From DATBSL01 sp964561785 (GTDB lineage: Bacteria > Acidobacteriota > Vicinamibacteria > Fen-336), in NCBI GenBank assembly GCA_964561785.1, contig CAZLRF010000013.1:1-64000 (forward strand): 64,000 bases of DNA. Direction: 5' to 3'. The notes under the pieces are model-generated. The model saw nothing but the letters and a program-made list of their open reading frames with translations, ran no database searches and had not been told where the DNA came from. The number at the start of each line of letters is the position of its first letter. Position 1 is the first letter of the stretch. A program made the translations under genes and the position numbers. This document shows, piece after piece, positions 24,530-33,284 of the stretch.

Positions 24530-25117
24530 ATGGGTGAATCGTTGGCGACGAAGTGGTTCACCGTCTTCACTGAGACCCTCCAGCGCCACGAGGCATCGGC
24601 CAGGCTCCGGCAAGCTGCGATCGACGAACGGCTGGAGCCGTGGACCCGCGCCCTGACTGAAGTCGTCGTTTCCACATTCGTGGGAATGGGCTGGGCGGGA
24701 GCTGCGAAGGGGCACCGCTGCCGTGTACTTCCCGTCCTCCGCGAGGAGTATCTGTCGCTGGACGCGGTGGCGTTCGCGACTCGGGCCGAGAGGCAATGGG
24801 AGTTCCCGGTCGCCGCATTCGAGCTGGAGAACGCGCGACGGGATGACACAGTCGCCTATTCCCTGTGGAAGGTCCTTGCGGTACGTGCTGCGCTTCGGGT
24901 GGTCATCTGCTATCGAGGCGACTCTCGGCAGGGCTCCGCCCTGATTGGACATCTGGCCGAACGCGTCGTCAAAGCGTTGGGAATCGACGGCCGCAATTCG
25001 ATCGCCGGCGAATGCTTGGTGGTAGTGGGGTCCAGGAGCGACAAGGACGCGTTCCCATTCGGCTTCTTCAAGCCCTGGATCCTAGACAGCCGCAACGGGC
25101 GGTTCTCCCGAGCCTAA
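24530..25117 (+). CDS. 195-aa hypothetical protein of the helicase/methylase/DUF499 cluster
   Basis: I do not recognise a named family. The start ATG at 24530 is 4 bp after the methylase stop. The central part FPVAAFELENARRDDTVAYSLWKVLAVRAALRVVICYR shows an E-x-E followed by a helix and a hydrophobic strand, which could be a degenerate PD-(D/E)xK-like core; this is inference from pattern only. Its fixed place between methylase and DUF499 ATPase suggests it is a working component rather than a passenger. Confidence 0.72.
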   Translation: MGESLATKWFTVFTETLQRHEASARLRQAAIDERLEPWTRALTEVVVSTFVGMGWAGAAKGHRCRVLPVLREEYLSLDAVAFATRAERQWEFPVAAFELENARRDDTVAYSLWKVLAVRAALRVVICYRGDSRQGSALIGHLAERVVKALGIDGRNSIAGECLVVVGSRSDKDAFPFGFFKPWILDSRNGRFSRA

Positions 25118-25134
25118 AGTCACTGGAGACAACG

Positions 25135-27945
25135 ATGCCCTCGAAGCCCTGGTACAAGGTCGTCACGCCGCGCGAGGATCTCCGAGAGGGTCGGCCCCTC
25201 GATGCTTCGGAGTTTGCGGTCCACCTCGACCACGTCAGGGAGGGGCGCGCGCCCGCCGACTATCAGGATCCAGCTCGGTTCTTCGAGCGGACCTACGTGA
25301 CAAAGACCCTCGGCGACCTCGCGGTCAGCACGGCCAGGCGCCTCAATGGGATCAAGGTCGAGACGTCAGCGGTCTTCAACCTCAGCACCCAGTTCGGCGG
25401 GGGCAAGACTCACGCCTTGACGCTTCTCTACCACCTGGCGAAGGGTGGGCCACGCGCCTCCGCCTGGAAGGGAGTTTCCTCGATTCTGGATCGCGCCCAG
25501 GTCAAGGCGATCCCCGAGACGGCGGTGGCCGTGTTCGTCGGGACCGAGTTCGACTCCCTGGCCGGGCGCGGTGGCAAGGATGGAACGCCGAAGCGCCACA
25601 CGCCCTGGGGCGAGATCGCATTCCAGCTCGGCGGCGCGGAGGCGTTCTCGACCGTTTCCCAACACGACGCGGAGCGCACTTCGCCGGCCAACGACGTGAT
25701 CCGTCGCTTCCTTCCGAAGGACCGGCCGGTCCTCATCCTCATGGACGAGCTTGTCAATTACATGAGCCGGAATCGAAAGTCCGGCCTCACGACGCAGCTC
25801 TACAGCTTCATGCAGAACCTCTCGGAGGAGGCACGGGCCCAGGACCGCGTTGTGCTGGCGGCGTCACTGCCGTCGCTCGCTGACGAAATGACACCCGAGG
25901 ACGAGGCGGACTTCGAGCGTTTCCAGAAGCTCCTCGATCGGCTCGGCAAGGCGATCGTTATGTCTGCTGAAGCCGAGACTGCCGAGATCATCCGGCGGCG
26001 GCTCTTCGAATGGGGCGGGTTGCCGGACGAGGCTCGCAAGACAGCCGGCGAATACGCGGACTGGATCCTGGAGCACCGCGAGCAGATCCCCAAGTGGTTC
26101 TCGGCTGACACCGCGCGAGAGGCGTTCGCGGCCACCTACCCTTTTCACCCATCACTCATCTCGGTCTTCGAGCGCAAATGGCGGGCGCTCCCGCGTTTCC
26201 AACAAACGCGCGGCATCCTCCGCCTGCTGGCCCTCTGGGTATCAAATGCCTATCTGACGGGCTACAAGGGGGCCCACAAGGACCCCCTGATCGGCATGGG
26301 GACGGCCCCGCTCGACGACACGCTGTTCCGTGTCGCCGCCTTCGAACAGTTGGGCAGCGGCCAGCTCGAAGCGGCCGTCACAACCGATATCTGCGGCAAG
26401 AAGGACGCGCACGCAGTCGCCCTGGATGCCGCCGCCGTGGAGGCGATCCGCAAGGCGCGCCTGCATCAGAAGGTCGCGACCGCCATCTTCTTCGAGTCGA
26501 ACGGCGGTCAGGCGAAAGCCGAAGCGACTTTGCCTGAGATCCGTCTGGCCGTGGCGGAGCCGGACCTGGACATCGGGAACGCCGAGACGGCGCTCGAGGC
26601 GCTCACCGAGACTTGTTACTACCTCACGGCCGACCGCAACCGATACCGGTTCAGCCTCACACCCAATCTCAACAAGCTCCTGGCGGACCGGAGGGCCAGC
26701 GTGCAGCCCGCTCGGGTCGCGGAGCGGGTGAAGAAGGACGTGCAGAAGGTGTTCGCTGAGCTGCCGAAGGGTGTGGACCGCCTGGGCGGGACGATCGCAC
26801 CGGGCGATCGCCTGTACTTTCCTGAGAAGAGTGCGCAGATTCCCGACCGCCCGGCCGTGACTCTCGTCGTCCTCTCGCCCGACCAAGAGGTGGCTGATCC
26901 CCTGACGCGCGAGTTTATCGAGACGGCGACCCGGGGACACGGAAACACCGGAAGGACGTTCAAGAGTGCGCTGCTCTGGTCCGTTCCTGAGAACCCCGAG
27001 GCGCTGCGGCAGGAAGCCCGAAAGACCCTTGCCTGGGAAGACATCGAGGACGAAAGCGACGACCTGAAGCTCGACGAGCCCCATCGAAGACAGCTCGAAG
27101 AGAATGTGAAGAAGGCCCAACGCGACCTGCGGGAGACGGTGTGGCGCACGTACAAGAACGTCCTCCTCCTGGCGAAGGACTCGAGCTGGAAGACGGTCGA
27201 TCTGGGCCTCGTTCACTCGAGCGCCGCAGACACGCTCGTGACGTTGGTCATCAATCGCCTGAAGGAACAGGGGGACATCGAAGACGGGTTGAGCCCCCAG
27301 TTTCTCGTCCGAAACTGGCCGCCCGCGTTTCTCGAGTGGAGTACAGGCGGGGTCAGGGACGCGTGCTATGCATCGCCGCAGTTCCCGCGCCTGCTTGATC
27401 CAGAGGCCATCAAGCGGACGATCTCCAAGGGCGTTGAGTCTGGCGCCCTCGCCTACGTCGGGAAGAAGGCCGGCGGTGGCTATGAGCCCTTCATCTGGCG
27501 GGAGGGCTCACAGAAGGCGATCCGACCAGAGGAGGTCGAGGTCTCGGATGATGTCTTCATCATCCGCCGGGAGACCGCCGAGGCCGTTGCTGCCGGAGCG
27601 ACCCCGCCCCCGGCTCCCGGAACGGCGACTCCGACACTGCCGCTGTCGCCTCCGACGCCTGTGGGAGGAAGCACCGGACAGCTTCCGCTGGGCGGGCCTG
27701 GCGAGCCCAGCGCCCAGCGTTTCGCCCGCGTTGCCTGGGAGGGCGATGTGCCTCCGCAGAAGTGGATGAACTTCTACACCAAAGTCCTCGCCCGGTTCGC
27801 GACCCAACCAGGACTGAACGTGGCCCTTCAGGTGTTCGTGGAGCCGCCCGGCGGCGTGTCGCAGCAGCAAGTCGACGAGATGCGCGCCGCACTGAGGGAG
27901 CTGGGGCTGCAGGATCACGTCCAGATCGTGACAGGGGACGAGTAG
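25135..27945 (+). CDS. DUF499-domain ATPase
   Basis: 936-aa AAA-like ATPase of the DUF499 type. It has Walker A QFGGGKTH (GGGKT at 88-92) and Walker B VLILMDELVNYM (199-210), followed by a sensor-like region VVLAASLPS. A Pro-rich linker near 820-855 leads to a C-terminal domain. ATG at 25135 is preceded by a GGAGA site. Large ATPases of this type occur beside DUF1156 methylases in defence islands, where they may gate or drive the effector step; the exact role is unknown. It ends the plus-strand operon, three bases before the convergent 27949 gene. Confidence 0.85.
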   Translation: MPSKPWYKVVTPREDLREGRPLDASEFAVHLDHVREGRAPADYQDPARFFERTYVTKTLGDLAVSTARRLNGIKVETSAVFNLSTQFGGGKTHALTLLYHLAKGGPRASAWKGVSSILDRAQVKAIPETAVAVFVGTEFDSLAGRGGKDGTPKRHTPWGEIAFQLGGAEAFSTVSQHDAERTSPANDVIRRFLPKDRPVLILMDELVNYMSRNRKSGLTTQLYSFMQNLSEEARAQDRVVLAASLPSLADEMTPEDEADFERFQKLLDRLGKAIVMSAEAETAEIIRRRLFEWGGLPDEARKTAGEYADWILEHREQIPKWFSADTAREAFAATYPFHPSLISVFERKWRALPRFQQTRGILRLLALWVSNAYLTGYKGAHKDPLIGMGTAPLDDTLFRVAAFEQLGSGQLEAAVTTDICGKKDAHAVALDAAAVEAIRKARLHQKVATAIFFESNGGQAKAEATLPEIRLAVAEPDLDIGNAETALEALTETCYYLTADRNRYRFSLTPNLNKLLADRRASVQPARVAERVKKDVQKVFAELPKGVDRLGGTIAPGDRLYFPEKSAQIPDRPAVTLVVLSPDQEVADPLTREFIETATRGHGNTGRTFKSALLWSVPENPEALRQEARKTLAWEDIEDESDDLKLDEPHRRQLEENVKKAQRDLRETVWRTYKNVLLLAKDSSWKTVDLGLVHSSAADTLVTLVINRLKEQGDIEDGLSPQFLVRNWPPAFLEWSTGGVRDACYASPQFPRLLDPEAIKRTISKGVESGALAYVGKKAGGGYEPFIWREGSQKAIRPEEVEVSDDVFIIRRETAEAVAAGATPPPAPGTATPTLPLSPPTPVGGSTGQLPLGGPGEPSAQRFARVAWEGDVPPQKWMNFYTKVLARFATQPGLNVALQVFVEPPGGVSQQQVDEMRAALRELGLQDHVQIVTGDE

Positions 27946-27948
27946 GAG

Positions 27949-28479
27949 CTATCGCACCACTCTCCCCCCGATTGCGCTCTCGATCCGGGCGAGGCGCATC
28001 CCGATCTCCTGCAGCGGACCCACTCGCTCCAGCACTTGGCGAGCCTCCAGGAGGAGTTGCGTGGCCGCCGAGTGGAAGGCCCGCACGTTCTGGTCCAGCG
28101 TCTCAACGGGCTCCAACGTTCCTTTCTTCCGCTCGTAGTCACGCCGAATCGCCGACACGAGACATTCGGTGATCGAACGGCCCGTGACCCGCGCCTCGCG
28201 GGCGTACTCGTCCCACACCGGAAGCGGGAGGGTGACGGACCAGGCCCGTCGCGTTTCCCAGCGGGCGCGGGACTTCTGCAGGTGTTCGGCGACGAGCTCG
28301 CGGAGGTCCTGGCCGAGGGTGGTGTCGCGTGCGAGCCGGCCCTGGACGTCGTCGAGCTTGTTCCCGCTCAGGGCCGCCAGGAGCCCGATCTCGCCGCGCG
28401 TGGGGTCGCCGGTGAGGGCGCGCTTGAGCCTGGCTTCCGCCTCTTCCTGGCTCAGGTGGAATCGGTCGAACAGTGCCAT
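27949..28479 (-). CDS. 176-aa ribbon-helix-helix-like mobilization accessory protein
   Basis: Last gene of the minus-strand mobilization operon. It contains a segment VTLPLPVWDEYAREARVTGRSITECLVSAIRRD that fits a ribbon-helix-helix DNA-binding unit, then a coiled-coil C-terminus (AARIES heptads). ATG at 28479 follows an AGGAGG about 10 bases upstream. Proteins of this kind assist relaxases at oriT; that role is inferred. Confidence 0.65.
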   Translation of the reverse strand: MALFDRFHLSQEEAEARLKRALTGDPTRGEIGLLAALSGNKLDDVQGRLARDTTLGQDLRELVAEHLQKSRARWETRRAWSVTLPLPVWDEYAREARVTGRSITECLVSAIRRDYERKKGTLEPVETLDQNVRAFHSAATQLLLEARQVLERVGPLQEIGMRLARIESAIGGRVVR

Positions 28480-28493
28480 GGGACAGCCTCCTC

Positions 28494-30308
28494 CTATCCT
28501 CGGGGGACGAACCGGCTCACCGTGCGGCCGAGATCCCGCATCATCCGGAAGGGCTTCGGGAGCGCTTCCGAGAGCTTGGTGAAGACGGCGCGGGTCAGGT
28601 CCTTCGCGGCGCGCTCGGGGTCCTGTTCGGCGCGCCGAAGGAGCTGGGGCGCTTCGCGCGCGAGGGTCGCCCCGCGAGCGAGGCCAGCAGCGCCGAGCGA
28701 CCGTTCTGGGCCGATCCTGGTCGGTCCAACCTGGGCCAAGGCTTGGTGGAAGCCGGCCATGAAGCGCTGCTGGAACTGCGGGGAGCGGAGCTGGCTCGGG
28801 GTCCAACCCAGCCTCTCCGGGATGACGATCTGGACGTCGAGCGCCTTGCCGCGCGCGGAGTAGAGGAAGTTGTTCCGGAGGCCCTCGCGCTCGAGGAAAG
28901 GGTAGGCGCGGTTGACGGCGCGCTGGATGACGTGAGCGGTTTCCTCGCCGCCGAGGTCCATCCGGTCGAGCTGTTCGGCCCCCGTGGGGATGCGCAGGCG
29001 TACCGCAAAGACGCGCTCGTTGCTCCAATCGCGATCCTGCGGCTGGAGCCGGTCCGGCCCTGCCTCCGCCTCAGCTCGCCCGGGGGCTGTAGCGCCCACT
29101 CGCTCCGGAATGTCGGCTCGATCGAGTGTGACCACGATCGCGCCCGCAGTCGGCACGCGCTCGGCCTCGGCCTGCCTCGCGGGCGCCGGCCGCTGCGGCA
29201 CGGGTTCCGGAATCCGGGCCTCGACCCGCCCCAGTTCCGCGGCACGCGCCGGCGCCGAAGCATCCAGGCTGGGGGCGAGACGTTGGACCTCGGCGCGCAG
29301 CCGGTCCGCGAGCGCCGCGCGCAGTCGTTCGGGCTCGATGCCGCCTGCCAGGCGCCCGGGCTTGGCCCGCTGGTTGAAGTAGACGGTGGCGTGGAGGTCG
29401 TGGCCGGCCGGCCAGGCGACGACGGCGAGCCGCTTCTCCGGTCCGTCTGGAAGCTCCGCGGCACGAGTGGCGGCGGTCTCCAGGATGCTCCGGCGATGGC
29501 CCTCGAGCGGCCCGCGGAGGTAGCGGCTGCCGCCCTCGATCCGAAGCCGGACGAGGTCGAACTCTTGGCGGCGCTCCACGTCCCGCAGGTCGACCGGTGG
29601 GCCCACCTCTCGGCTCCAGGTGGCGCGGGCCGTTCGGGCTTGCGCGAGGGCGTCTCTCAGCTCCTCGTGCGTCGCCTTCCCCGCGAGCCGCTCGGAGTAG
29701 GCGGCGAAGAGACGCGCCGAGGACCTGGCCCACTCCTGCCGCGCCCGCTCGGCGTCGGGGCTGACGGCGACACGGCCGCGCTCCTGCTGCGCCTCGCGGG
29801 CGGGGCCGAGGACTCTCCCCACCTCGCGGGTCCAGGCGGCCTCGAAGCGCCTCGCGTCCTCCCGTGTCAGAGCCGGCGCGGAACCTCCGTCCGTGCGCCG
29901 GCTGCTGAGGTGAACGTGCGCGACGGGCTCGAGGTCTCCACGTCCCGACGGCTCGAAGCGGACCAGGTAGACGCCTTGCGCGCGCGGCCACTCACGGACG
30001 ATCGCGTTCCGGGCCGCCTCCGCAAGTCGTGCCTCCACTGCGCGGGGATCGATGGCGGACAGCCGTCCTGCAAGCTGAGGCTCGACGCGCAGCGCCATCC
30101 GGGTGAAGTGGCCATCCGGCGCGTGGAACGCGTCCTCACGGAAGAGCGTGGCGATCCGCGCCGCATCTTCCCGTGCCTCGAAGAACCGGGCACCGATCGG
30201 CTGGAACACGGCCTCCCGCGTCGTGTCGAGCTGGCTCCGCGCCAGGTCCTTGAGCCCGCGCTCGGCCAGCTCGGGCGCGCGGAAGCTCCGGATGGAGACG
30301 CGGTCCAC
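28494..30308 (-). CDS. Relaxase-like protein, 604 aa
   Basis: Large Arg-rich protein lying directly downstream of a relaxase operon. It shares with the relaxase at 30732 an H-V-H pair (residues 131 and 133, in VAHVHLSSRRTD) followed by a similar helical stretch (TREDARRFEAAWTREVGRVLG). The N-terminal tyrosine region is not obvious, so it may be a degenerate or specialised second relaxase. The start at 30308 gives MDRVSIRSF. It is next to a ribbon-helix-helix gene, whose stop is at 30309. Confidence 0.6.
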   Translation of the reverse strand: MDRVSIRSFRAPELAERGLKDLARSQLDTTREAVFQPIGARFFEAREDAARIATLFREDAFHAPDGHFTRMALRVEPQLAGRLSAIDPRAVEARLAEAARNAIVREWPRAQGVYLVRFEPSGRGDLEPVAHVHLSSRRTDGGSAPALTREDARRFEAAWTREVGRVLGPAREAQQERGRVAVSPDAERARQEWARSSARLFAAYSERLAGKATHEELRDALAQARTARATWSREVGPPVDLRDVERRQEFDLVRLRIEGGSRYLRGPLEGHRRSILETAATRAAELPDGPEKRLAVVAWPAGHDLHATVYFNQRAKPGRLAGGIEPERLRAALADRLRAEVQRLAPSLDASAPARAAELGRVEARIPEPVPQRPAPARQAEAERVPTAGAIVVTLDRADIPERVGATAPGRAEAEAGPDRLQPQDRDWSNERVFAVRLRIPTGAEQLDRMDLGGEETAHVIQRAVNRAYPFLEREGLRNNFLYSARGKALDVQIVIPERLGWTPSQLRSPQFQQRFMAGFHQALAQVGPTRIGPERSLGAAGLARGATLAREAPQLLRRAEQDPERAAKDLTRAVFTKLSEALPKPFRMMRDLGRTVSRFVPRG

Positions 30309-30716
30309 CTAGCCCTCCAGCTTCCCGGCCAGGGCTCCCGGGGAGAACAACCCGCGCTCGGCGAGCTGCCCCTGCCACTCCTCCTCGGCGACCATCCGGC
30401 CCTCGGCCAGGAGCTCGTCCTCGGACACGCGCAGGCCGCCGGTTTGCGCCGCCCAGTGGCTCAGGATGCGCTGCGTCCCCAGGGCCGCCGGCCCGAGGAC
30501 GTCGACCATCTGCCGGACGTCGCGCAGCTCGCGCTGCAAGTCCTCGATGTCCTCCTTGAGCCCGGCGCGCTGCCGCTCGGCGAACTCGAGGCCCAGGTAC
30601 AGCAGCGCCGAGATCGCTTCGCCTTGCGTCAGCCCCTCGCGGCTCGCGTAGGCCGCGACGCGTTGCTGCAGGCCCTCGTCGAGCCTGATCTTCACATCGT
30701 CTCGCTTCGGTTCCAT
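30309..30716 (-). CDS. RHH-type accessory protein, paralog of the 31611 gene
   Basis: 135 aa. An N-terminal ribbon-helix-helix (DDVKIRLDEGLQQRVAAYASREGLTQGEAISALLYLGL in part) is followed by a conserved block VDVLGPAALGTQRILSHWAAQTGG-RVSEDELLAEGR. The same block occurs in the 31611-32117 product (VDILGPPTFGMLRLLAHWASQGG-RVSEDELLAELR), so the two genes arose by duplication and flank the relaxase gene. Probably oriT-binding or relaxosome factor. Confidence 0.72.
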   Translation of the reverse strand: MEPKRDDVKIRLDEGLQQRVAAYASREGLTQGEAISALLYLGLEFAERQRAGLKEDIEDLQRELRDVRQMVDVLGPAALGTQRILSHWAAQTGGLRVSEDELLAEGRMVAEEEWQGQLAERGLFSPGALAGKLEG

Positions 30717-30731
30717 TCGTGCCTCCGTTCT

Positions 30732-31610
30732 CTATCGCGGCCTCAGTCCCAGCGACCTCGCGCCGCGCAGGAGCCACAGCGCGTCCCGGATCGGCCCCGG
30801 CATCAGGCCCGTGGCCAGCCGAAACGTCATGCGGCGCGCAGCCCGTTCCGGATCGCGGGTCAGCGCGTTGAGGCGCGCGCCCGGCCGCATCAGGCGCCCG
30901 AGCCACCGCCCTCCGAGCCCGGCCAGCCGGCGGGCCCGCTTCGTCCGCAGGAAGAACACTCCCAACGGGCCCAGGCGACGGCGCGTGCGAGGCCGGGGTG
31001 GCATCAGCGGGAGCTGGCGCTCCCGATCCCGCGGTTGGTAGGGCGTGAGCGCCCAGGTCGGAGTGTGCTCGCGGCGAGCGTGCTCGATCCGCCTCTCCTG
31101 GCGCTCGAGGGCTCGGAGGACTTCCTTCTCCCAGCGCTCACGGACCGCCTGGATCGCCCGCGGCGAGAGGTGGGTCGGCGATCGGTTCTGGAGCCGCGGG
31201 CTGAGCAACGCGTGAACGTGGGGATGGGCAGATCGCCCCTCGCCGCCGTGCTGGTGGATGGAGAAGACCCCCTGGACGCCGCGCGCGGCTCCGCGGAATG
31301 TCCGGTCGACTGAGTCCCGAAGGACGCGCTCGGCCAGTCGGCCGTCGAGGTGGGCGAAGCGTTCCGCCGTGCGGTTGTCGACGGTGAGGATGAAGCGGAA
31401 GTAGACCGGATTCCTGAGGCCTCCGGCGTCCTCCACGAGAGCACGACGGATGGCCCCTTCGTCCCCGCGGAAAGCGCGATATCGGGGACCGATCCCGTAC
31501 AGCTCGCGGCGCTGGCCGTCGCGCAGCCCCTCCTCACGGTGCGCGATGTAGCGGACCTGGTCGGCCGCTCGCTTCGGGCTGTGGTGGTAGCGCGCCTCGA
31601 CGAAGAACAC
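30732..31610 (-). CDS. Relaxase (HUH-type mobilization nuclease)
   Basis: 292-aa relaxase. The N-terminus RYHHSPKRAADQVRYIAHREEG provides Tyr residues for nicking, and the three-His motif is HPHVH at residues 129-133. C-terminal basic hydrophobic helices follow. It nicks oriT and pilots the strand to the coupling protein (a VirD4 gene lies at 41.4-43.3 kb). The start at 31610 immediately precedes the stop of the upstream RHH gene. Confidence 0.78.
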   Translation of the reverse strand: MFFVEARYHHSPKRAADQVRYIAHREEGLRDGQRRELYGIGPRYRAFRGDEGAIRRALVEDAGGLRNPVYFRFILTVDNRTAERFAHLDGRLAERVLRDSVDRTFRGAARGVQGVFSIHQHGGEGRSAHPHVHALLSPRLQNRSPTHLSPRAIQAVRERWEKEVLRALERQERRIEHARREHTPTWALTPYQPRDRERQLPLMPPRPRTRRRLGPLGVFFLRTKRARRLAGLGGRWLGRLMRPGARLNALTRDPERAARRMTFRLATGLMPGPIRDALWLLRGARSLGLRPR

Positions 31611-32117
31611 TCAGTGCCTCCCCTTGTGTGCCGTGCCGCTCGACGTCTCCTGCAGATCGCGTTCCGCCTCGGCGACGGCCTGCTCCCACTCGTCGGCGCC
31701 GACTGAGCGCAGCTCCGCGAGCAGCTCGTCCTCGCTGACCCTCACCGTCCCGCCCTGCGAGGCCCAGTGGGCCAGGAGGCGGAGCATTCCGAAGGTCGGC
31801 GGGCCCAAGATGTCCACCGCGGCGCGCAGTCCGTCGACCGCTTCCATCAGCTCGTCCGCCCTGCCGGCGGGCACGCCCTCTCGCTCGTGGATCGTCTCCC
31901 TCGCGATCGCGAGGTACTGGCCGGCCGCGCGTGATCGGCTCACGCCGTGGGCCTCTGCGTAGGCGTCGATCTCGCGCCGCAGCGCGGTGTCGACCTTCAC
32001 GCCGATGAGGCAGAGCCGGCTGTCCTGCGATCCGTTCCCGGTCTCCGAGATCGCCCGCGCGATCGGGGGTTTCGGCTCCCGCTTGCGGGCCGTTCGCGGC
32101 TCCTGGCGCGTCGTCAC
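31611..32117 (-). CDS. RHH-type relaxosome protein, paralog of the 30309 gene
   Basis: 168 aa, GTG start at 32117 overlapping the upstream gene by GTGA. It has a basic N-terminus, a ribbon-helix-helix-like segment (IGVKVDTALRREIDAYAEAHGVSRSRAAGQYL in part), and the block VDILGPPTFGMLRLLAHWASQGG shared with the 30309 product. Probably acts with the relaxase. Confidence 0.72.
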   Translation of the reverse strand: MTTRQEPRTARKREPKPPIARAISETGNGSQDSRLCLIGVKVDTALRREIDAYAEAHGVSRSRAAGQYLAIARETIHEREGVPAGRADELMEAVDGLRAAVDILGPPTFGMLRLLAHWASQGGTVRVSEDELLAELRSVGADEWEQAVAEAERDLQETSSGTAHKGRH

Positions 32118-32425
32118 GCGACCTCCGAGAGACCCGCGTCGAGGAGCTGCTCCAGCGTTGCTCCCCGGCGTTGCGCGGCGCGCACGAGACGGTTCCAGGC
32201 AGCGGGAGCGAGCTCAAGTCGGAGCCGCGCGCAGAGACGCCCCGCCTCCCATTCGGAGGCCGCCGACGATCCGGACGTACTCCCGAGAGGGCCACTCGGG
32301 TTAACCGGGCCGGGCTTGGGTAAGTCCTTCGTACTCCGCGGAGTGGACACGGAGCGGAAGGGCGGGTTAACCGCCTTTATCTTGCAGCGCGGAAGGGTTC
32401 GGGCCGGTTTCGGGGTGGGGTGCAT
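32114..32425 (-). CDS. 103-aa RHH-like hypothetical protein
   Basis: Low-complexity Pro/Ser-rich N-terminus, then RLRLELAPAAWNRLVRAAQRRGATLEQLLDAGLSEVA, which fits a ribbon-helix-helix motif. First gene of the relaxase operon, coupled by GTGA to the next. The true start could be an internal codon; the Pro-rich start region is not well supported. Confidence 0.5.
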   Translation of the reverse strand: MHPTPKPARTLPRCKIKAVNPPFRSVSTPRSTKDLPKPGPVNPSGPLGSTSGSSAASEWEAGRLCARLRLELAPAAWNRLVRAAQRRGATLEQLLDAGLSEVA

Positions 32426-32515
32426 GGCGCGGGCTCCTACGGGCGGGTGAGGAAGGAAGCTCCGCCGAGGGCGGCGGAGAGGCCGTCGGTGATTACGGCC
32501 GTATTACGGGAGGGT

Positions 32516-32544
32516 GCCGGCGAGGCGGGGAGCGCCTCGCCGGC
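32516..32544. repeat. Perfect 12-bp hairpin GCCGGCGAGGCG / CGCCTCGCCGGC
   Basis: Arms 32516-32527 and 32533-32544 with a 5-base loop GGGAG, in the gap between the relaxase operon and the 32579 gene. No T-run follows on either strand, so it is either a factor-assisted terminator of the 32579 gene or part of an oriT. A further palindrome TACGGCCGTA lies about 15 bases to its left. Confidence 0.55.
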
Positions 32545-32578
32545 GGAGACGACGTGGTGGGGGTTGTGCGGCACGGCG

Positions 32579-32821
32579 CTACGCGGTGGCGCGGACGGGG
32601 CCGGCCGCGGGTGCGGCGTGGCGCGCGTCCAGGCTCTTCTGGAAGTCCGCGTCCTGGGCGAGGGCGATCTCGATCGCCTGGGTGATCACGTGCGTGCGGT
32701 CGCTGCTGCCGCCGAGGTACTTCGCGTACTGCTCCACGGCTCGAACGAGACGGACGGGAAGCCGCAGGCTGACGGTCTCGAGCTCGACCGCGAGCTTGGG
32801 CTGGATGCGACGTCGGGCCAC
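32579..32821 (-). CDS. 80-aa ribbon-helix-helix protein
   Basis: Small DNA-binding protein with a central RHH unit: ETVSLRLPVRLVRAVEQYAKYLGGSSDRTHVITQAIEIAL (in part VSLRLPVRLVRAVEQ). GTG start at 32821 with an AAGGAGG site upstream. Upstream of it sits the palindrome at 32973-32986. Likely a regulator of the mobilization genes. Confidence 0.72.
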   Translation of the reverse strand: MARRRIQPKLAVELETVSLRLPVRLVRAVEQYAKYLGGSSDRTHVITQAIEIALAQDADFQKSLDARHAAPAAGPVRATA

Positions 32822-32972
32822 GCTTGCCTCCTTCCCCGAAGCCTTCTGCTTCGGCAGTCCGGCAAGGGAAGGGGCAAGGGGTGTGCCGCCCGTGGGCCCC
32901 GCGGCCGGCCACGGGGAGTGAACGCCGGCAAGGGATTACGGCGAGGCTCCGGCCGTCTCGCGGCCGGGGCTC

Positions 32973-32986
32973 TCTCACGATTGAGA
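32973..32986. promoter_or_regulatory. Palindrome TCTCA-CGAT-TGAGA upstream of mobilization genes
   Basis: Perfect 5-bp arms. A near-identical site (TCTCA-GGAT-TGAGA) is at 45527-45540 upstream of the VirB8/VirB10/VirD4 operon. Two copies before the two transfer operons suggest one shared repressor. Confidence 0.5.
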
Positions 32987-33026
32987 AGCCAGGAGGGCCG
33001 GTCTCAGTTCCGAAGCCTGCCGCGCG

Positions 33027-33275
33027 TCAGCGGGCGGCGGCGGCCTCGGCCGGCTCGAGCTTCAGGTCGCGCATGGACACGGCGCACACCAGGCCGTCGC
33101 CGTCCCATTCGACGAAAACGAGCCCGCCGCCCGGGCCGTCGAGGTAGGTCCGGAGACCGCCGGCCGTGTGCGCGGCGGTCACGCTCCCGCGGGCGCCGGC
33201 ATCGGGCACGCGGTGCGAGTAGAGCGCGAGCGAGACCGGGTTGGGGCTGAAGACGACGCGCAGTCCTCGGACCAT
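33027..33275 (-). CDS. 82-aa hypothetical protein of the mobile backbone
   Basis: I recognise no family. The protein alternates strands and turns (LVFVEWDGDGLVCAVSMRDLKLEP) and ends Ala-rich. ATG at 33275; it lies 9 bp downstream of the radC stop and is probably co-transcribed with it. Confidence 0.55.
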   Translation of the reverse strand: MVRGLRVVFSPNPVSLALYSHRVPDAGARGSVTAAHTAGGLRTYLDGPGGGLVFVEWDGDGLVCAVSMRDLKLEPAEAAAAR

Positions 33276-33284
33276 GGCGCGCCT

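Noticed and set aside
28473..31313. 946-aa open frame on the plus strand over the relaxase operon
   Set aside because: Repeats Arg/Ala/Gly-rich sequence; the minus strand has coupled genes with relaxase and RHH motifs.
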